Below, piece after piece: positions 53,789 to 63,254 of a stretch of DNA of 64,000 bases; the first letter of the stretch is position 1, and each line of letters starts with the position of its first letter. The position numbers and the translations under genes were made by a program. The notes beneath the pieces are model-generated. The model was given only the letters and a program-made list of their open reading frames with translations, was not told the origin of the DNA and did not search any database. This DNA is from Steroidobacter gossypii (GTDB lineage: Bacteria; Pseudomonadota; Gammaproteobacteria; Steroidobacterales; Steroidobacteraceae): assembly GCF_016801985.1 (NCBI RefSeq), contig NZ_JAEVLS010000005.1, forward strand, positions 186,001 through 250,000, read 5' to 3'.

Positions 53789-56503
53789 TCAGGCGCCCTG
53801 CAGGGCCTGGCTGATGCCGCTCACGGTGGCCAGCAGCGCCGCCTGCAACTGCCGATCTTCCCGTTTGCCGGCGCGCCAGCGCCGTAACAGATCCACTTGC
53901 ACCAGGTGCATCGGATCGATGTACGGGTTACGCAGCAGAATCGAACGTTGCACGGTCGAGGCGCCGTCCAGCAGCTGAGCGCAACGGCGAATCTGCAGGA
54001 TCTGCTGCTTGGTGAGCTCGTACTCGGCGCGCAGCGCCGGTATGAAGCGCCGATATCTTTCCTCCACCAGCTGTTCGTAAGCGCGCGCAATCTCCAGATC
54101 GGCGCGCGCCAGCGACAGCTCGACGTCGTCGACCAGATTGGTGAAGAAGAACCAGTTTTCGTACATGTCGCGCAACGCCGCTGCGCCCAGCGTGCGCTCC
54201 GCCAGCGCCAGCGCCGAGCCGGCGCCGAACCAGCCCGGCATCATGTAACGACACTGCGACCAGGCATGCCACCAGGGAATGGAGCGTAATGCCGCGATCC
54301 CGACGCGCTCCAGTCGCGATACCGGCCTCGAGCCGATCTGCATGCGTTCGACCACGTCGATGGGCGTGAGCTGGCAGAAAAACTCGTGAAATTCAGCATC
54401 GTCGAACACCAGGCCGCGATACACGCGCGAGCTTTCCTTGGCCAGCAGTTCCATCGCCTCCCGCCATGCCGGCTCGGCGCGCTCCGGCGGCATGACTCCA
54501 GCGCGTGACAACGACAATGCGTTGAATGCCTGCTCGAACACTCGCAGCGCTATCGGACGCAGGCCGTATTTTTCATTGATCAGCTCGCCCTGCTCGGTGA
54601 TGCGCAGACGGCCGCGACGTGCGCCGTCCGGGCCGCTCCTGACCAGCACTTCGGTGCGACCGCCGCCCCGATCGATGCCCTCGGCCTGTCCGTGAAACAG
54701 TGTCAAGTCGATGCCGGCCGCGTCGGCGGCGGCAAACAACGATTCCTGCGCCTGCCGGATCAGCCAGCGCGAACGCACGATGCCGCTTTCCTTGTTGCTG
54801 GCGGAGTAGCCGATCATCACGTACTGGTGATTGGCGCGCCCTTGCAAGTGACGTCGATAGACCGGCTCGTCGAACAGCTGCCGCATCACGGCGCCACAGC
54901 GTTGCAGAGACTCGGCGGATTCGAACATCGGCGCCACGTCGGTGGGCACATCGCCAGTGCGCCGGTCGGCGGTATCGGCCCAGCGAGCCAGCAGCAGCAC
55001 CGACAGCACGTCGTCGATGCCCTGGGTCTGGCTCACCACATAAGCGCCGATTGCGTCGTCACCATAGCGGTGCCGGTTGTGCGCCAGGGCCTCGAGCACC
55101 CAGAGGCTGCGTTTGCCAGCGGCGTCCAGCACGTTGGTGGGCCCTTCGTCGCGCTCGAGCGCGGCTCGCAGCCGGGCCGCGCGCTCAGCGCTGTCGCGCT
55201 TCGGCCAGTCGGGATCGTTGAACCCCTGTGCGATAACGGCGCGATGCGCGGCCGCGTTCTGACGGATATCCAAGGTCGCCAGGTGAAAACCGAAGGTGCG
55301 TATGCGCCGGATCAGACGACGCACCTGGAACAGACCGGCGTGTTCGCCCTTGTTGGCACGCAGGCTGTCGGCGATCAGATTGATGTCGCCGAGGAATTCG
55401 TTGGCGCTCTCGTAATGATTGGCCCGGCCTTCATAGGTGGCGCGCAAGCGCTCCTGCACCTGTGCCAGAAACACTCGATACGGCATGCGGTCGTGGCGCG
55501 CGGGTGTCAGGCTGCCGCCTGAATGCAACAGCATCGAATATTGCTCGATGCGCGCCGACAGCTCCGGGCTCACGCCGACGCGCGAGGCGCTTTGCGACAG
55601 CGACTCCGCCAGCGATCTGCATTCCAGGAAATAGTTGTTGACGATGATCTGCTGGTGACGCGCGATGGTCTCGCGCAAGGTCTTGGCGTGCACGTCCGGA
55701 TTGCCGTCCATGTCGCCGCCGACCCAGGAGCCGAAGCGGAGGATCTCCGGCACTTCACGCTCCCGCGCCTCCGGCCCGTAAGCCTGTTCGAGCGCCGCTT
55801 CGATTTCTTCGTAGAAGCTCGGCACGATCTTGTAGAGCACTTCGGCGATGAAGAACAGCACGTGCTCGCGCTCGTCGGCGACCGTGAGCCGCTCGCGCGA
55901 GTTCTCCGCAGTCTGCCAGCCCGAGGTGATCTCGTTGCGAATGCGATCCCAGAGCACGCGTGTTTCGTTGGCCGTGCCCGGCAGCCCGATCCGTTTCAAC
56001 AACAGCTGCGCAATCTTCTGCTGTTTGCGCAGGATGGTGCGACGGGTGGATTCGGTGGGATGCGCGGTGAACACCGGCTCGATCCACATCTGCAGCAGCA
56101 GGCGACGCACGTCTTCCAGCGACAGGCCGTGCTCCTTGAGCTTATTGACGGCCTCTATGACGCCGCTCGGCTGGGTCTTGCCTTCGTTGAAATATTGGCG
56201 ACGACGGCGGATGCGGTGCACCTTCTCCGCCATGTTGACCATCTCGAACCAGGTCGAGAACGCGCGCACCAGATCGCGGGCCAGCTCCGGCGGCACGTTG
56301 CGGGTCTGCTCGGCCAGCTCGCGGGCGCATTCCTTGTCGCCTTCACGACGCGCAATGGCGTTCTGCCGGTCGCTTTCCACGGCCTCGAACAGGGCATCGC
56401 CGCCCTGCTCGCGAATGACTTCGCCGACCAGCGCGCCGAGCATGTGCACGTCTTCCCGTAGCTCGGCGTCTTTTTGCGGAAAGCTGATGTCGGAGCGAGG
56501 CAT
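53789..56503 (-). CDS. ppc: Phosphoenolpyruvate carboxylase with altered catalytic loop
   Basis: 904 residues, normal family length. It carboxylates PEP to oxaloacetate. VFTAHPTESTRRTILRKQQK holds the essential His, SASNKESG the conserved Lys, and GSRPVSR the phosphate-binding Arg, followed by LRSIPWWHAWSQCRYMMPGW. The C-terminus RNPYIDPMHLVQVDLLRRW is typical. The catalytic loop, usually FHGRGG-x-x-xRGGG, reads FHGQAEGIDRGGG at residues 603-615, so the first Arg-Gly-Gly is lost while the second Arg is kept. It belongs to the RGGG(R/K)T subgroup. Transcribed alone. Confidence 0.93.
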   Translation of the reverse strand: MPRSDISFPQKDAELREDVHMLGALVGEVIREQGGDALFEAVESDRQNAIARREGDKECARELAEQTRNVPPELARDLVRAFSTWFEMVNMAEKVHRIRRRRQYFNEGKTQPSGVIEAVNKLKEHGLSLEDVRRLLLQMWIEPVFTAHPTESTRRTILRKQQKIAQLLLKRIGLPGTANETRVLWDRIRNEITSGWQTAENSRERLTVADEREHVLFFIAEVLYKIVPSFYEEIEAALEQAYGPEAREREVPEILRFGSWVGGDMDGNPDVHAKTLRETIARHQQIIVNNYFLECRSLAESLSQSASRVGVSPELSARIEQYSMLLHSGGSLTPARHDRMPYRVFLAQVQERLRATYEGRANHYESANEFLGDINLIADSLRANKGEHAGLFQVRRLIRRIRTFGFHLATLDIRQNAAAHRAVIAQGFNDPDWPKRDSAERAARLRAALERDEGPTNVLDAAGKRSLWVLEALAHNRHRYGDDAIGAYVVSQTQGIDDVLSVLLLARWADTADRRTGDVPTDVAPMFESAESLQRCGAVMRQLFDEPVYRRHLQGRANHQYVMIGYSASNKESGIVRSRWLIRQAQESLFAAADAAGIDLTLFHGQAEGIDRGGGRTEVLVRSGPDGARRGRLRITEQGELINEKYGLRPIALRVFEQAFNALSLSRAGVMPPERAEPAWREAMELLAKESSRVYRGLVFDDAEFHEFFCQLTPIDVVERMQIGSRPVSRLERVGIAALRSIPWWHAWSQCRYMMPGWFGAGSALALAERTLGAAALRDMYENWFFFTNLVDDVELSLARADLEIARAYEQLVEERYRRFIPALRAEYELTKQQILQIRRCAQLLDGASTVQRSILLRNPYIDPMHLVQVDLLRRWRAGKREDRQLQAALLATVSGISQALQGA

Positions 56504-56595
56504 GGGCCGCGAAGTCTATTACGAAACTCGGGATCGGGCATCCTGCCACGAGCCGAGTGCGAGCCAGCCAATGGCGGCTCGTCGATACGGCAGCG

Positions 56596-57168
56596 TCAGG
56601 CAACCCGGGCGGGGAAGGTCTTGAGCAGCGACTGCTTGCAGCTCGAACACGCGCCAGGCTCGAGACGCGGCAAGCTGCTGTCGGCCGTGATCGCCAGCAA
56701 TCGCTGAGCGTCCTCGATTTCCTCCCACGCTCCCAGACGAACCTGGATGCGACGACACCACATGCAGCTGCGCAGACTGCGTCGATCGCGCGGATACGAC
56801 GGATCCAGCAACGCCACGGCCGCGCGAGTCTCGCTCCACACCGGCTCGCAGACGTGACGGATCGAGCCGTCGCTCAGCGGGGACATTTCGATATCGATCA
56901 GGCGCCGTTCATCGGCGCGATCGGCGCGCATGGGAACGAACACGCTGCCGCCTGAGCCGCGCACGCGGCTGTAGAGCAATTCCCACAGCTGCCGCACCAC
57001 CCCGTCTGGAATGCGATCCCAGATCGGCCGGCCGATGACGTTCGGCAGGTCGGGCGCTCCGCCACGCACGGGCGCGACGAAGCGGCACCAGGCAGCATTG
57101 ACGAACACGATGCGGTCCAGCGCATCGATGATGTACACGGGGCGGACATCGTTGGAATCGTTGACCAT
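56596..57168 (-). CDS. PAS-domain protein with C-terminal CxxC pairs
   Basis: 190 residues. The N-terminal ~115 residues read as a PAS sensor (VYIIDALDRIVFVNAAWCRF, IGRPIWDRIPDG). The C-terminus has two CxxC pairs (SCMWCRRI and CSSCKQ) about 45 residues apart, which may bind zinc or a cofactor. No output domain is seen, so it may act through a partner protein. It is divergent from the antiporter gene. Confidence 0.75.
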   Translation of the reverse strand: MVNDSNDVRPVYIIDALDRIVFVNAAWCRFVAPVRGGAPDLPNVIGRPIWDRIPDGVVRQLWELLYSRVRGSGGSVFVPMRADRADERRLIDIEMSPLSDGSIRHVCEPVWSETRAAVALLDPSYPRDRRSLRSCMWCRRIQVRLGAWEEIEDAQRLLAITADSSLPRLEPGACSSCKQSLLKTFPARVA

Positions 57169-57382
57169 AAAGCGATCACGGCCGCGGGAGACTTCGACGA
57201 TGGATGGACCGCCGCCGTGACCGTTCCATCATCGGCGGGCAGTCAGAGCCGGCCCATGAGGCTGGCCCTGAATGGCGCCCTAGCCCGAGCGCGCTATCCG
57301 GCTGATACGATCTCCACCTCACATTGCGTGTGTGACGCAGCTAACGCCCGTGCTGCCGGCCACGCTCCCGACGAGATCGATT

Positions 57383-59200
57383 ATGACCCTGACAGGACAG
57401 ATTGCGGTGTTTCTGAGCGCCACGGTGCTGGCGGTGCCGTTGTTCCGACGTTTGCGGCTGAGCTCCATCCTGGGGTATCTGGCGGCCGGCGTGGCCATCG
57501 GTCCGTTCGGCCTGGCGGTGATCGACGACGCCGAAGGCGTGATGCACATCGCCGAATTCGGCGTGGTGCTGCTGCTGTTCGTCATCGGCCTGGAATTGCA
57601 GCCCTCGCGACTGCGCGCGTTGCGACGTTCTATTTTCGGCTTGGGCCTGGCGCAAGTTGCTGTCAGCACGCTGGTGTTCACGAGCATCGCGCATCTGTTC
57701 GGACTGTCGATGAATGCCGCGTTGGTCACCGGCTTCGCGCTGTCGCTCTCATCCACACCGCTGGTCCTGCAAATGCTCGCCGAACGTCGCGAGCTGAACA
57801 CCAAGCACGGCCGTTCGGCGTTCGCGATTCTGTTGTTTCAAGACATCGCGGTGATGCCGGCACTGGCCATCCTGCCTTTGCTCGGCACGACCGCCGCCAC
57901 TCAGTCGCTGGGCGTGACGGTGCTTCATGCGATCAAAGGGCTGGGCGTGCTGGCGCTGCTGGTATTCGGCGGCCGCTATGTGCTGCGCCCGGTGTTGCGT
58001 TTTGTCGCCGAAACGAAAGCGCCCGAGGCGTTCACCGCCGCCGCGCTGCTGGTGGTAATCGGCACCGCGCTGCTGATGAACGGGGTCGGCATGTCCATGG
58101 CGCTCGGCGCGTTCGTCGCCGGCCTGCTGCTCGCCGAGAGCGAATATCGTCACCAGCTGGAAGCCGACATCGAGCCGTTCAAAGGTCTGCTGCTCGGGTT
58201 GTTTTTCATCTCGGTGGGCATGACGACCAACCTCAGCCTGTTGCGCGAACATCCGCTGTTGATCGCCGCCCTGGTGCTTGGCCTGCACCTGATCAAGGCC
58301 GGCCTGTTGTGGGGCATCGCGCGTGTGGCCAGGTTGCCGGCGCGCCATGCCTCGCCACTTGCGGTATCGCTCGCCCAGGGCGGCGAATTCGGCTTCGTGC
58401 TGTTCTCGCTCGCCGTCGGTGCCGGCGTCATGGAACAAAGCCTGGCGCAACTGCTGGTAATCGTCGTGACCATTTCCATGGCGAGTACGCCGTTGCTCAT
58501 CAAGCTGCACGGCGCATTCATCGAGCCGCGCTTGAACAAGGACGAAGCGGCTCGCGATTTCGACTTCATCGACGATCAGAACAGCCGCGTGCTGATTGCG
58601 GGCTTCGGTCGCGTCGGTCAGATCATCGGTCGCGTATTGCGCATGCGGCGCATCTCGTTCACCGCGCTGGAGTCGAGCGTCGCGCAAGTGGACTTCGTGC
58701 GCCGGTTCGGCATCAAGGTGTACTACGGCGATCCGTCGCGTCTGGAATTGTTACAGGCCGCCGGCGCGTCGCGAGCCGAGATCTTCGTGCTGGCCATGGA
58801 CGACATCGATGCGTCGGTGCGCACCGCCGAGCTCATCAAGAAACATTTCCCGCATCTGAAGGTGCTGGCGCGAGCGCGGAATCGTCAGCACGCCCTCAAG
58901 CTCATGGACCTGGGGGTTCGTTATTTCGTGCGCGAGACCTATTTCTCGAGCCTCGAACTGGCCCGGAACACATTGGAGGCGCTCGGGCTGTCGCGCGCGG
59001 ACGCCGAAGAAAGCATCCGTCGTTTCGACATTCACGATCGCAAACTGCTGGCGCAGCAGTTGCTGGCGGGTGACGACGAGCAGAAACTCATTCAGTCCGC
59101 GCAGCAGGCGGCACGCGAGCTGGAAGGTCTGTTTGAAGAGGACGTGCGAGGCGCGGAGCCGGTGGGCGCCGCCGAGGGAAAGAATCAGGCAACGGCTTGA
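57383..59200 (+). CDS. KefB/KefC-like cation:proton antiporter (CPA2) with TrkA-N domain
   Basis: 605 residues from the ATG at 57383; a GTG-type extension to 57332 is possible. Twelve or so membrane segments of the CPA2 family come first (SSILGYLAAGVAIGPFGL, GFALSLSSTPLVLQMLAERR), followed by a cytosolic Rossmann TrkA-N/RCK domain with VLIAGFGRVGQIIGRVLR and YYGDPSRLELLQAAGA. It exports potassium or other cations in exchange for protons. No KefF/KefG regulator lies adjacent. Confidence 0.92.
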   Translation: MTLTGQIAVFLSATVLAVPLFRRLRLSSILGYLAAGVAIGPFGLAVIDDAEGVMHIAEFGVVLLLFVIGLELQPSRLRALRRSIFGLGLAQVAVSTLVFTSIAHLFGLSMNAALVTGFALSLSSTPLVLQMLAERRELNTKHGRSAFAILLFQDIAVMPALAILPLLGTTAATQSLGVTVLHAIKGLGVLALLVFGGRYVLRPVLRFVAETKAPEAFTAAALLVVIGTALLMNGVGMSMALGAFVAGLLLAESEYRHQLEADIEPFKGLLLGLFFISVGMTTNLSLLREHPLLIAALVLGLHLIKAGLLWGIARVARLPARHASPLAVSLAQGGEFGFVLFSLAVGAGVMEQSLAQLLVIVVTISMASTPLLIKLHGAFIEPRLNKDEAARDFDFIDDQNSRVLIAGFGRVGQIIGRVLRMRRISFTALESSVAQVDFVRRFGIKVYYGDPSRLELLQAAGASRAEIFVLAMDDIDASVRTAELIKKHFPHLKVLARARNRQHALKLMDLGVRYFVRETYFSSLELARNTLEALGLSRADAEESIRRFDIHDRKLLAQQLLAGDDEQKLIQSAQQAARELEGLFEEDVRGAEPVGAAEGKNQATA

Positions 59201-59514
59201 ACGGTGCGCGAATAGGCGGCTTGCATCAGCGCTTCGATCGCCTTTTCGGCGCGTGGCGCGAGCAGCAGCCGCAATGTGACATCGTTGGAAGGCCGGGAAG
59301 GATCGTCGATCAGGATCTGTTCGATGAAGCGGGTGACGCGATGCTGGATTTCGTTGATGAACCGCAGCTTGACGGCGTCGATGTTCTGCTGTCCGCCCGG
59401 TGCATAGAAATTGCGGGCCTCGAGCGTGAGCTCGTACATGAAGTGCGCCATGAAGCGCGCCTGCTCCAGCGACGACAGCTCCGAGAAGTTGCGAATCTCC
59501 GATTCGATGTTCAT
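59185..59514 (-). CDS. Conserved hypothetical protein
   Basis: 109 residues from the ATG at 59514 (AGGGAA upstream). All-helical look (MNIESEIRNFSELSSLEQAR, IQHRVTRFIEQILIDD). I do not recognise a family. The 3' end overlaps the convergent antiporter gene by 16 bp. No signal peptide. Confidence 0.7.
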   Translation of the reverse strand: MNIESEIRNFSELSSLEQARFMAHFMYELTLEARNFYAPGGQQNIDAVKLRFINEIQHRVTRFIEQILIDDPSRPSNDVTLRLLLAPRAEKAIEALMQAAYSRTVQAVA

Positions 59515-59625
59515 AGAGGTTCCCTGAACATGATCGCGGCCTGCCCGGCGGGAGGCAAGGCCAGGCGTTGAACGGCCCGCCGGCCCGGACAGGCGGTCGC
59601 CGCGGCGTGCGTAGGTCACACTTGG

Positions 59626-60111
59626 CTAATTGCCGACCATCTCGCTGGTGTCGAGCTGAAAGTCGCAAAAGAACTCTTCGACACAGCCGCGGCAGATGGT
59701 GGCCTGGGGACCTTCGATCAGGCCCTCGACTTCGAAGGGGCGGCGCCCGCAGAACGAACATCTCAGGCCGGCGGTCTCCGAGTCGTAGAACGCCAGCGCC
59801 TCCTCGACCGTGACATTGGTGTCGATCCACCGATTGCCGACGCCGGGGTAGTTACATTCCGCATCCTGCTTGGCGCGCTCGATGGACTCTGCGGTCGAGG
59901 CGCCCCTGGAGATCCATTCCTCGTCGCAATGAAAGATCACCGGGCCGGACGGCTCGCTCAGACGCACCGCGATCGCCAGCCGCGGCGCCTGATCCAGGCC
60001 CTCGCTCGCCAGAATTCGAGCGCCGGCGGGCAGATAGGGAATATCGTCGACGAAAGCATAGGCGACCACGCGGGCCGCATCGATGACCGGAGGGGGTGGA
60101 CTGCGTTTCAT
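59626..60111 (-). CDS. Protein with C-terminal ClpX-type C4 zinc-binding domain
   Basis: 161 residues. Residues 116-147 read RCSFCGRRPFEVEGLIEGPQ and ATICRGCVEEF, the exact layout of the ClpX zinc-binding domain, with Cys118, Cys121, Cys140 and Cys143. There is no AAA+ part. The N-terminal ~110 residues hold VIFHCDEEWISRGAST and are unassigned. In ClpX this domain dimerises and binds adaptors, so the protein could be an adaptor or a free-standing zinc-binding regulator. Confidence 0.8.
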   Translation of the reverse strand: MKRSPPPPVIDAARVVAYAFVDDIPYLPAGARILASEGLDQAPRLAIAVRLSEPSGPVIFHCDEEWISRGASTAESIERAKQDAECNYPGVGNRWIDTNVTVEEALAFYDSETAGLRCSFCGRRPFEVEGLIEGPQATICRGCVEEFFCDFQLDTSEMVGN

Positions 60112-60348
60112 GCTCTAGGTTAGCTGGATCGCAAGCCGACAAATACAAACTTCCAGTGGCTGTAATCACAACGCAATCGGCGGCGGAGCCGTTCCCGACG
60201 TGCGACAAACGACTCGCCGCCCGCGGGGAACAGACGGCGCCGAAGCTGCGTTGAGTTATTTCGCACGAATGTTCGGGTACCACTGTTCTGGTGGTGGAGC
60301 GCGCGGGCTGTACCTTTCCTGGTGCGCGCTGAGCACCTAAGTTGCGGC

Positions 60349-60861
60349 ATGCCCACGATTTATTTGCGCCAGGCGGACGATGCCGCGTCGCTCGCGACAG
60401 CCCGTGCCTTGTTTCAAGAATATGCCGAGGCCATCGGCACCAGTCTCGAGTATCAGGGCTTCAGTGCCGAACTGGCGGCACTACCCCAACCCTATGCGCC
60501 ACCCACCGGAACACTGTTGATCGCACGCGTCGATGGGAACATCGCCGGCTGCGTCGGACTGCGTCCGCTCGGTGACGGCGCTGGAGAAATGAAACGTTTG
60601 TACGTTCGCCCGGCCTTTCGTGGCGTAGCGTTGGGAAAGCACATGGTAGAAGCGGTGATCCTGCACGCGCGACAGGCAGGCCATCGTGAACTGCGCCTGG
60701 ATACGTTACCGAGCATGACTTCGGCGCAGGCGTTGTATCGGAAGCTCGGCTTCGTCGAGATCGGGCCGTACCACGACAATTATCTGCCCGGCACCCGCTT
60801 CTACTCGCTAGACCTGCAAATGGCCGTTCCGGCTAGAGTTGCGCCAGCTGCGACGCCTTGA
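60349..60861 (+). CDS. GNAT-family N-acetyltransferase
   Basis: 170 residues from the ATG at 60349. The GNAT core is clear: EMKRLYVRPAFRGVALGKHM (motif A, acetyl-CoA pyrophosphate loop of the RGxxLG type), RELRLDTLPSM and ALYRKLGFVEIGPY. Substrate unknown. Its last 29 bases overlap the convergent membrane-protein gene. Confidence 0.88.
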   Translation: MPTIYLRQADDAASLATARALFQEYAEAIGTSLEYQGFSAELAALPQPYAPPTGTLLIARVDGNIAGCVGLRPLGDGAGEMKRLYVRPAFRGVALGKHMVEAVILHARQAGHRELRLDTLPSMTSAQALYRKLGFVEIGPYHDNYLPGTRFYSLDLQMAVPARVAPAATP

Positions 60862-61147
60862 TGAAGGCCGAGGCGGCCAGCACGAAACTCACGGTGCCGC
60901 ACAGGAACAGCGCCCCGCTCACATACTGATAGTCAGCCCCGGGCCGCAGCACCAGTTCCCGCACCCAGACTGAATACTTGACCCCGGCAACCAGCATGGC
61001 GAGCGCCAGCGCGGCGCTTGCGAGCAAAGCGAGGGAACAGGTGTTGACCAGGACGCGATCGCTCAATGACAGCCCGACCGCGTTCCAACACAGGACCTGG
61101 GCGACCACGAACAGTGGTCGCATCTTGGCCAGGTATACGATGCGCAT
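60833..61147 (-). CDS. Small membrane protein of unknown function
   Basis: 104 residues with three hydrophobic segments (FVVAQVLCWNAVGLSL, LALLASAALALAMLVAG and GALFLCGTVSFVLAASAFI). No homology recognised. No strong ribosome site. It overlaps the GNAT gene at its 3' end, which lowers confidence, but the hydrophobic pattern looks real. Confidence 0.6.
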   Translation of the reverse strand: MRIVYLAKMRPLFVVAQVLCWNAVGLSLSDRVLVNTCSLALLASAALALAMLVAGVKYSVWVRELVLRPGADYQYVSGALFLCGTVSFVLAASAFIKASQLAQL

Positions 61148-61179
61148 ATCGGCGCTGTTTGGCCGATGAGCCCGCGTGG

Positions 61180-62103
61180 TTACGCCGGGAAGAAATCCAT
61201 GGGCTTGGTCACCGTGATGGTGCCCACATCCTTGGCTTCGAAGCGGAACAGCTTGATGCGCGCCACCAGCTTGCGCTCCAGCTCGGGATTGTTCAGATCG
61301 CTGGAGATGATCTCGCAGCGCTGGATCGAGCCGTCGGCGGCGATGGTGAGCTCGAACACCACCTTGCCTTGCAGGTTCGGCGTGTCACGCAGCGCGCGCT
61401 GATAGATCGAATTGATCGCGCCCTGGTTGCGATCGAACACCAGCGCGATCTCTTCTTCGCTGCGCGAAGCCTTGCGACTGCCGGCGCCACGCTGCACGTT
61501 GTTCTGGGCCTGCTGAGTGAGCACGGCCGAGGTCACCTGTGTCGTGGTATGGCCTTCGAGTGCGCCTTGACCGCCACCGTAGCCACGGCTCAGCGCAGCG
61601 GTATTGATGCCGCCGCTGCTGCCGCCGACCTTCGAAGTCAGCAGCGAACGCTCCGAACGCGTCGCCTCACCCACCTTGCCAGTGAGGTTCTTGGTCTGCG
61701 CCGCCTTATCGACCACCGACAGGTCGCGCAGATCGGCGAGCTGATCCATCACGACGGTCATCTGCTTCTGCGCGCGCTCGCGAGCGCTCGGCTGCGGTTG
61801 CGGCTGAGGCTTGGGCTGCTCGACCGGCTTGATCGGCTCGGGCTTCTTGTCCTCCACCTTCGGTGGCGGGGGCGGCGGAGGCGGCGGCGCCTTCTGCTCG
61901 ATCACCAGCTTGACGATGCGATCGGGAATGTCCGGCGCCTTGACGCGGGTCTTCTCCGGCACCGGGATCAAAGGAATCAGAATGGCGAAAATGGCGAACG
62001 CGATGAACGCATTGCGCACCACGCGCCGGAAACGGGCCTCGACCTCCTCGGTCGGCGACCAAGGCAAGTCGTAAAGACGATAGTAAGGGGCGAGTGTGGT
62101 CAT
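61180..62103 (-). CDS. TonB-family energy transducer (AgmX/TonB-C type)
   Basis: 307 residues. One membrane anchor near residues 30-48 (AFIAFAIFAILIPLIPVP), a Pro-rich spacer with a run of nine prolines and KPEPIKPVEQPKPQPQPQP repeats, then a C-terminal TonB-like domain (NLQGKVVFELTIAADGSIQRC through FEAKDVGTITVTKPMDFFP). It spans the periplasm and contacts outer-membrane receptors. It is last in the exbB-exbD-exbD-tonB operon and could energise the two TonB receptors in this window. Confidence 0.88.
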   Translation of the reverse strand: MTTLAPYYRLYDLPWSPTEEVEARFRRVVRNAFIAFAIFAILIPLIPVPEKTRVKAPDIPDRIVKLVIEQKAPPPPPPPPPKVEDKKPEPIKPVEQPKPQPQPQPSARERAQKQMTVVMDQLADLRDLSVVDKAAQTKNLTGKVGEATRSERSLLTSKVGGSSGGINTAALSRGYGGGQGALEGHTTTQVTSAVLTQQAQNNVQRGAGSRKASRSEEEIALVFDRNQGAINSIYQRALRDTPNLQGKVVFELTIAADGSIQRCEIISSDLNNPELERKLVARIKLFRFEAKDVGTITVTKPMDFFPA

Positions 62104-62117
62104 GAGTGGCGGCTCCT

Positions 62118-62690
62118 TCAGCTACCCACGACGTCGTGCGACGATCCATTGAACGCCGCGGTCCTGCCGCTCGCGCTCGGCGACACCCCCGGAGCACCGC
62201 CTTCGCGCTCCACCACGGCCAGCGAGACCTTGCCGTAGTCGGCATCGGTGCAGGTCGCCATGATCTTGCGCAGCACGCTGTAGGGTGTGTCCTTGTCGCC
62301 CATGATGGTGACTTCGCGATCCTTGATGTCCTGCTGGGCGGCGTCCACCAGCACGGTGTCGGCCTGGCTCTGCAACGCCTGCTTCAGCGGCTGGATCACC
62401 GCCTCCTTGGCATTGACCACGTCCACCAGCTTGGCAATGGCCCGGCCATCGACCAGCAGATCTTCCTTGGTGATCATCACGACCACGCTCGGCCGCGGCT
62501 TCTTGTCCGCGATCGACAGCGGAATGTCGATGGACTTGGTGTTCGGCAGGATGTCCGTATCGGAGTTGTGCACCAGCAGGAACACGGTGAGGATCATCAA
62601 CATGTCGATGAACGGCACCAGCGTCATGTGGCCGGCCGCTTCGGCGCCGCCATGCTGGCGCTTACGATGACGTTTGATTCGGGAAATCAC
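62118..62690 (-). CDS. exbD: ExbD/TolR-family biopolymer transport protein, second copy
   Basis: 190 residues from a GTG start with GAGGG upstream. One N-terminal membrane helix (MTLVPFIDMLMILTVFLLVH) with the Asp that carries protons in the ExbB/D channel, followed by a periplasmic domain. Fourteen bases separate it from the tonB gene. It differs strongly from the first ExbD, so the operon may form a heteromeric channel. The ORF extension to 62783 is a shadow of the first exbD. Confidence 0.9.
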   Translation of the reverse strand: MISRIKRHRKRQHGGAEAAGHMTLVPFIDMLMILTVFLLVHNSDTDILPNTKSIDIPLSIADKKPRPSVVVMITKEDLLVDGRAIAKLVDVVNAKEAVIQPLKQALQSQADTVLVDAAQQDIKDREVTIMGDKDTPYSVLRKIMATCTDADYGKVSLAVVEREGGAPGVSPSASGRTAAFNGSSHDVVGS

Positions 62691-62694
62691 TGTT

Positions 62695-63210
62695 TCAACC
62701 CTCGACCTGGGGCGCGTCTCCCACGGACACATCCGGGAACAACTCGCCGAAGGTCCAGCTGTTTTCGCCCACGCTGAAGACACGCACCGTGTCCATCACC
62801 TGCACCAGCGTGTCATAGGCAATCTCCTGCTCCAGCAGGATGGTCGCGTCGGTCTTGTCGGGATACTTGGTCTTCACCAGCTTCAGGTAGTCCTGCAAGC
62901 CGGCCAGGTCGTAGCCGCCGCCGGCCGAGGGCACGGTCCTGAGCAGACCGGTGCCGCGGTCGGCGACTTCGATCTTGTCCTTGCGAATGATCACTTCCAG
63001 GTTCAACCCCTCGGGCAGGTCCGGCACCGCACTGTCGGCGCCCGGCAGGTTGAGCTCCAGAATATTGGTCTTGGTGAACACCGCGGTGAAGATCAGGAAG
63101 AACACCAGGATGATCATCATGTCGATCATCGGCACCACATTGATCTCGTGGCGGCCGCGGTAGCGCGCATGATTGCGCATCATCCGCCGCTGTGCCTTGG
63201 ACTGAGCCAT
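62695..63210 (-). CDS. exbD: ExbD/TolR-family biopolymer transport protein, first copy
   Basis: 171 residues. A single helix (INVVPMIDMMIILVFFLIFT) with the membrane Asp in MIDMMI, then a periplasmic domain. It forms a proton channel with ExbB that powers TonB. The second ExbD follows four bases after its stop. Confidence 0.92.
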   Translation of the reverse strand: MAQSKAQRRMMRNHARYRGRHEINVVPMIDMMIILVFFLIFTAVFTKTNILELNLPGADSAVPDLPEGLNLEVIIRKDKIEVADRGTGLLRTVPSAGGGYDLAGLQDYLKLVKTKYPDKTDATILLEQEIAYDTLVQVMDTVRVFSVGENSWTFGELFPDVSVGDAPQVEG

Positions 63211-63254
63211 CGTCTATCCCTTTATGACCGCTGTGTGGCGCACCAGCGTGACGC

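Noticed and set aside
57217-59073. 618-codon plus-strand frame overlapping the antiporter gene
   Set aside because: It is the +1 shadow of the KefB-like gene, Arg-rich and without membrane segments.
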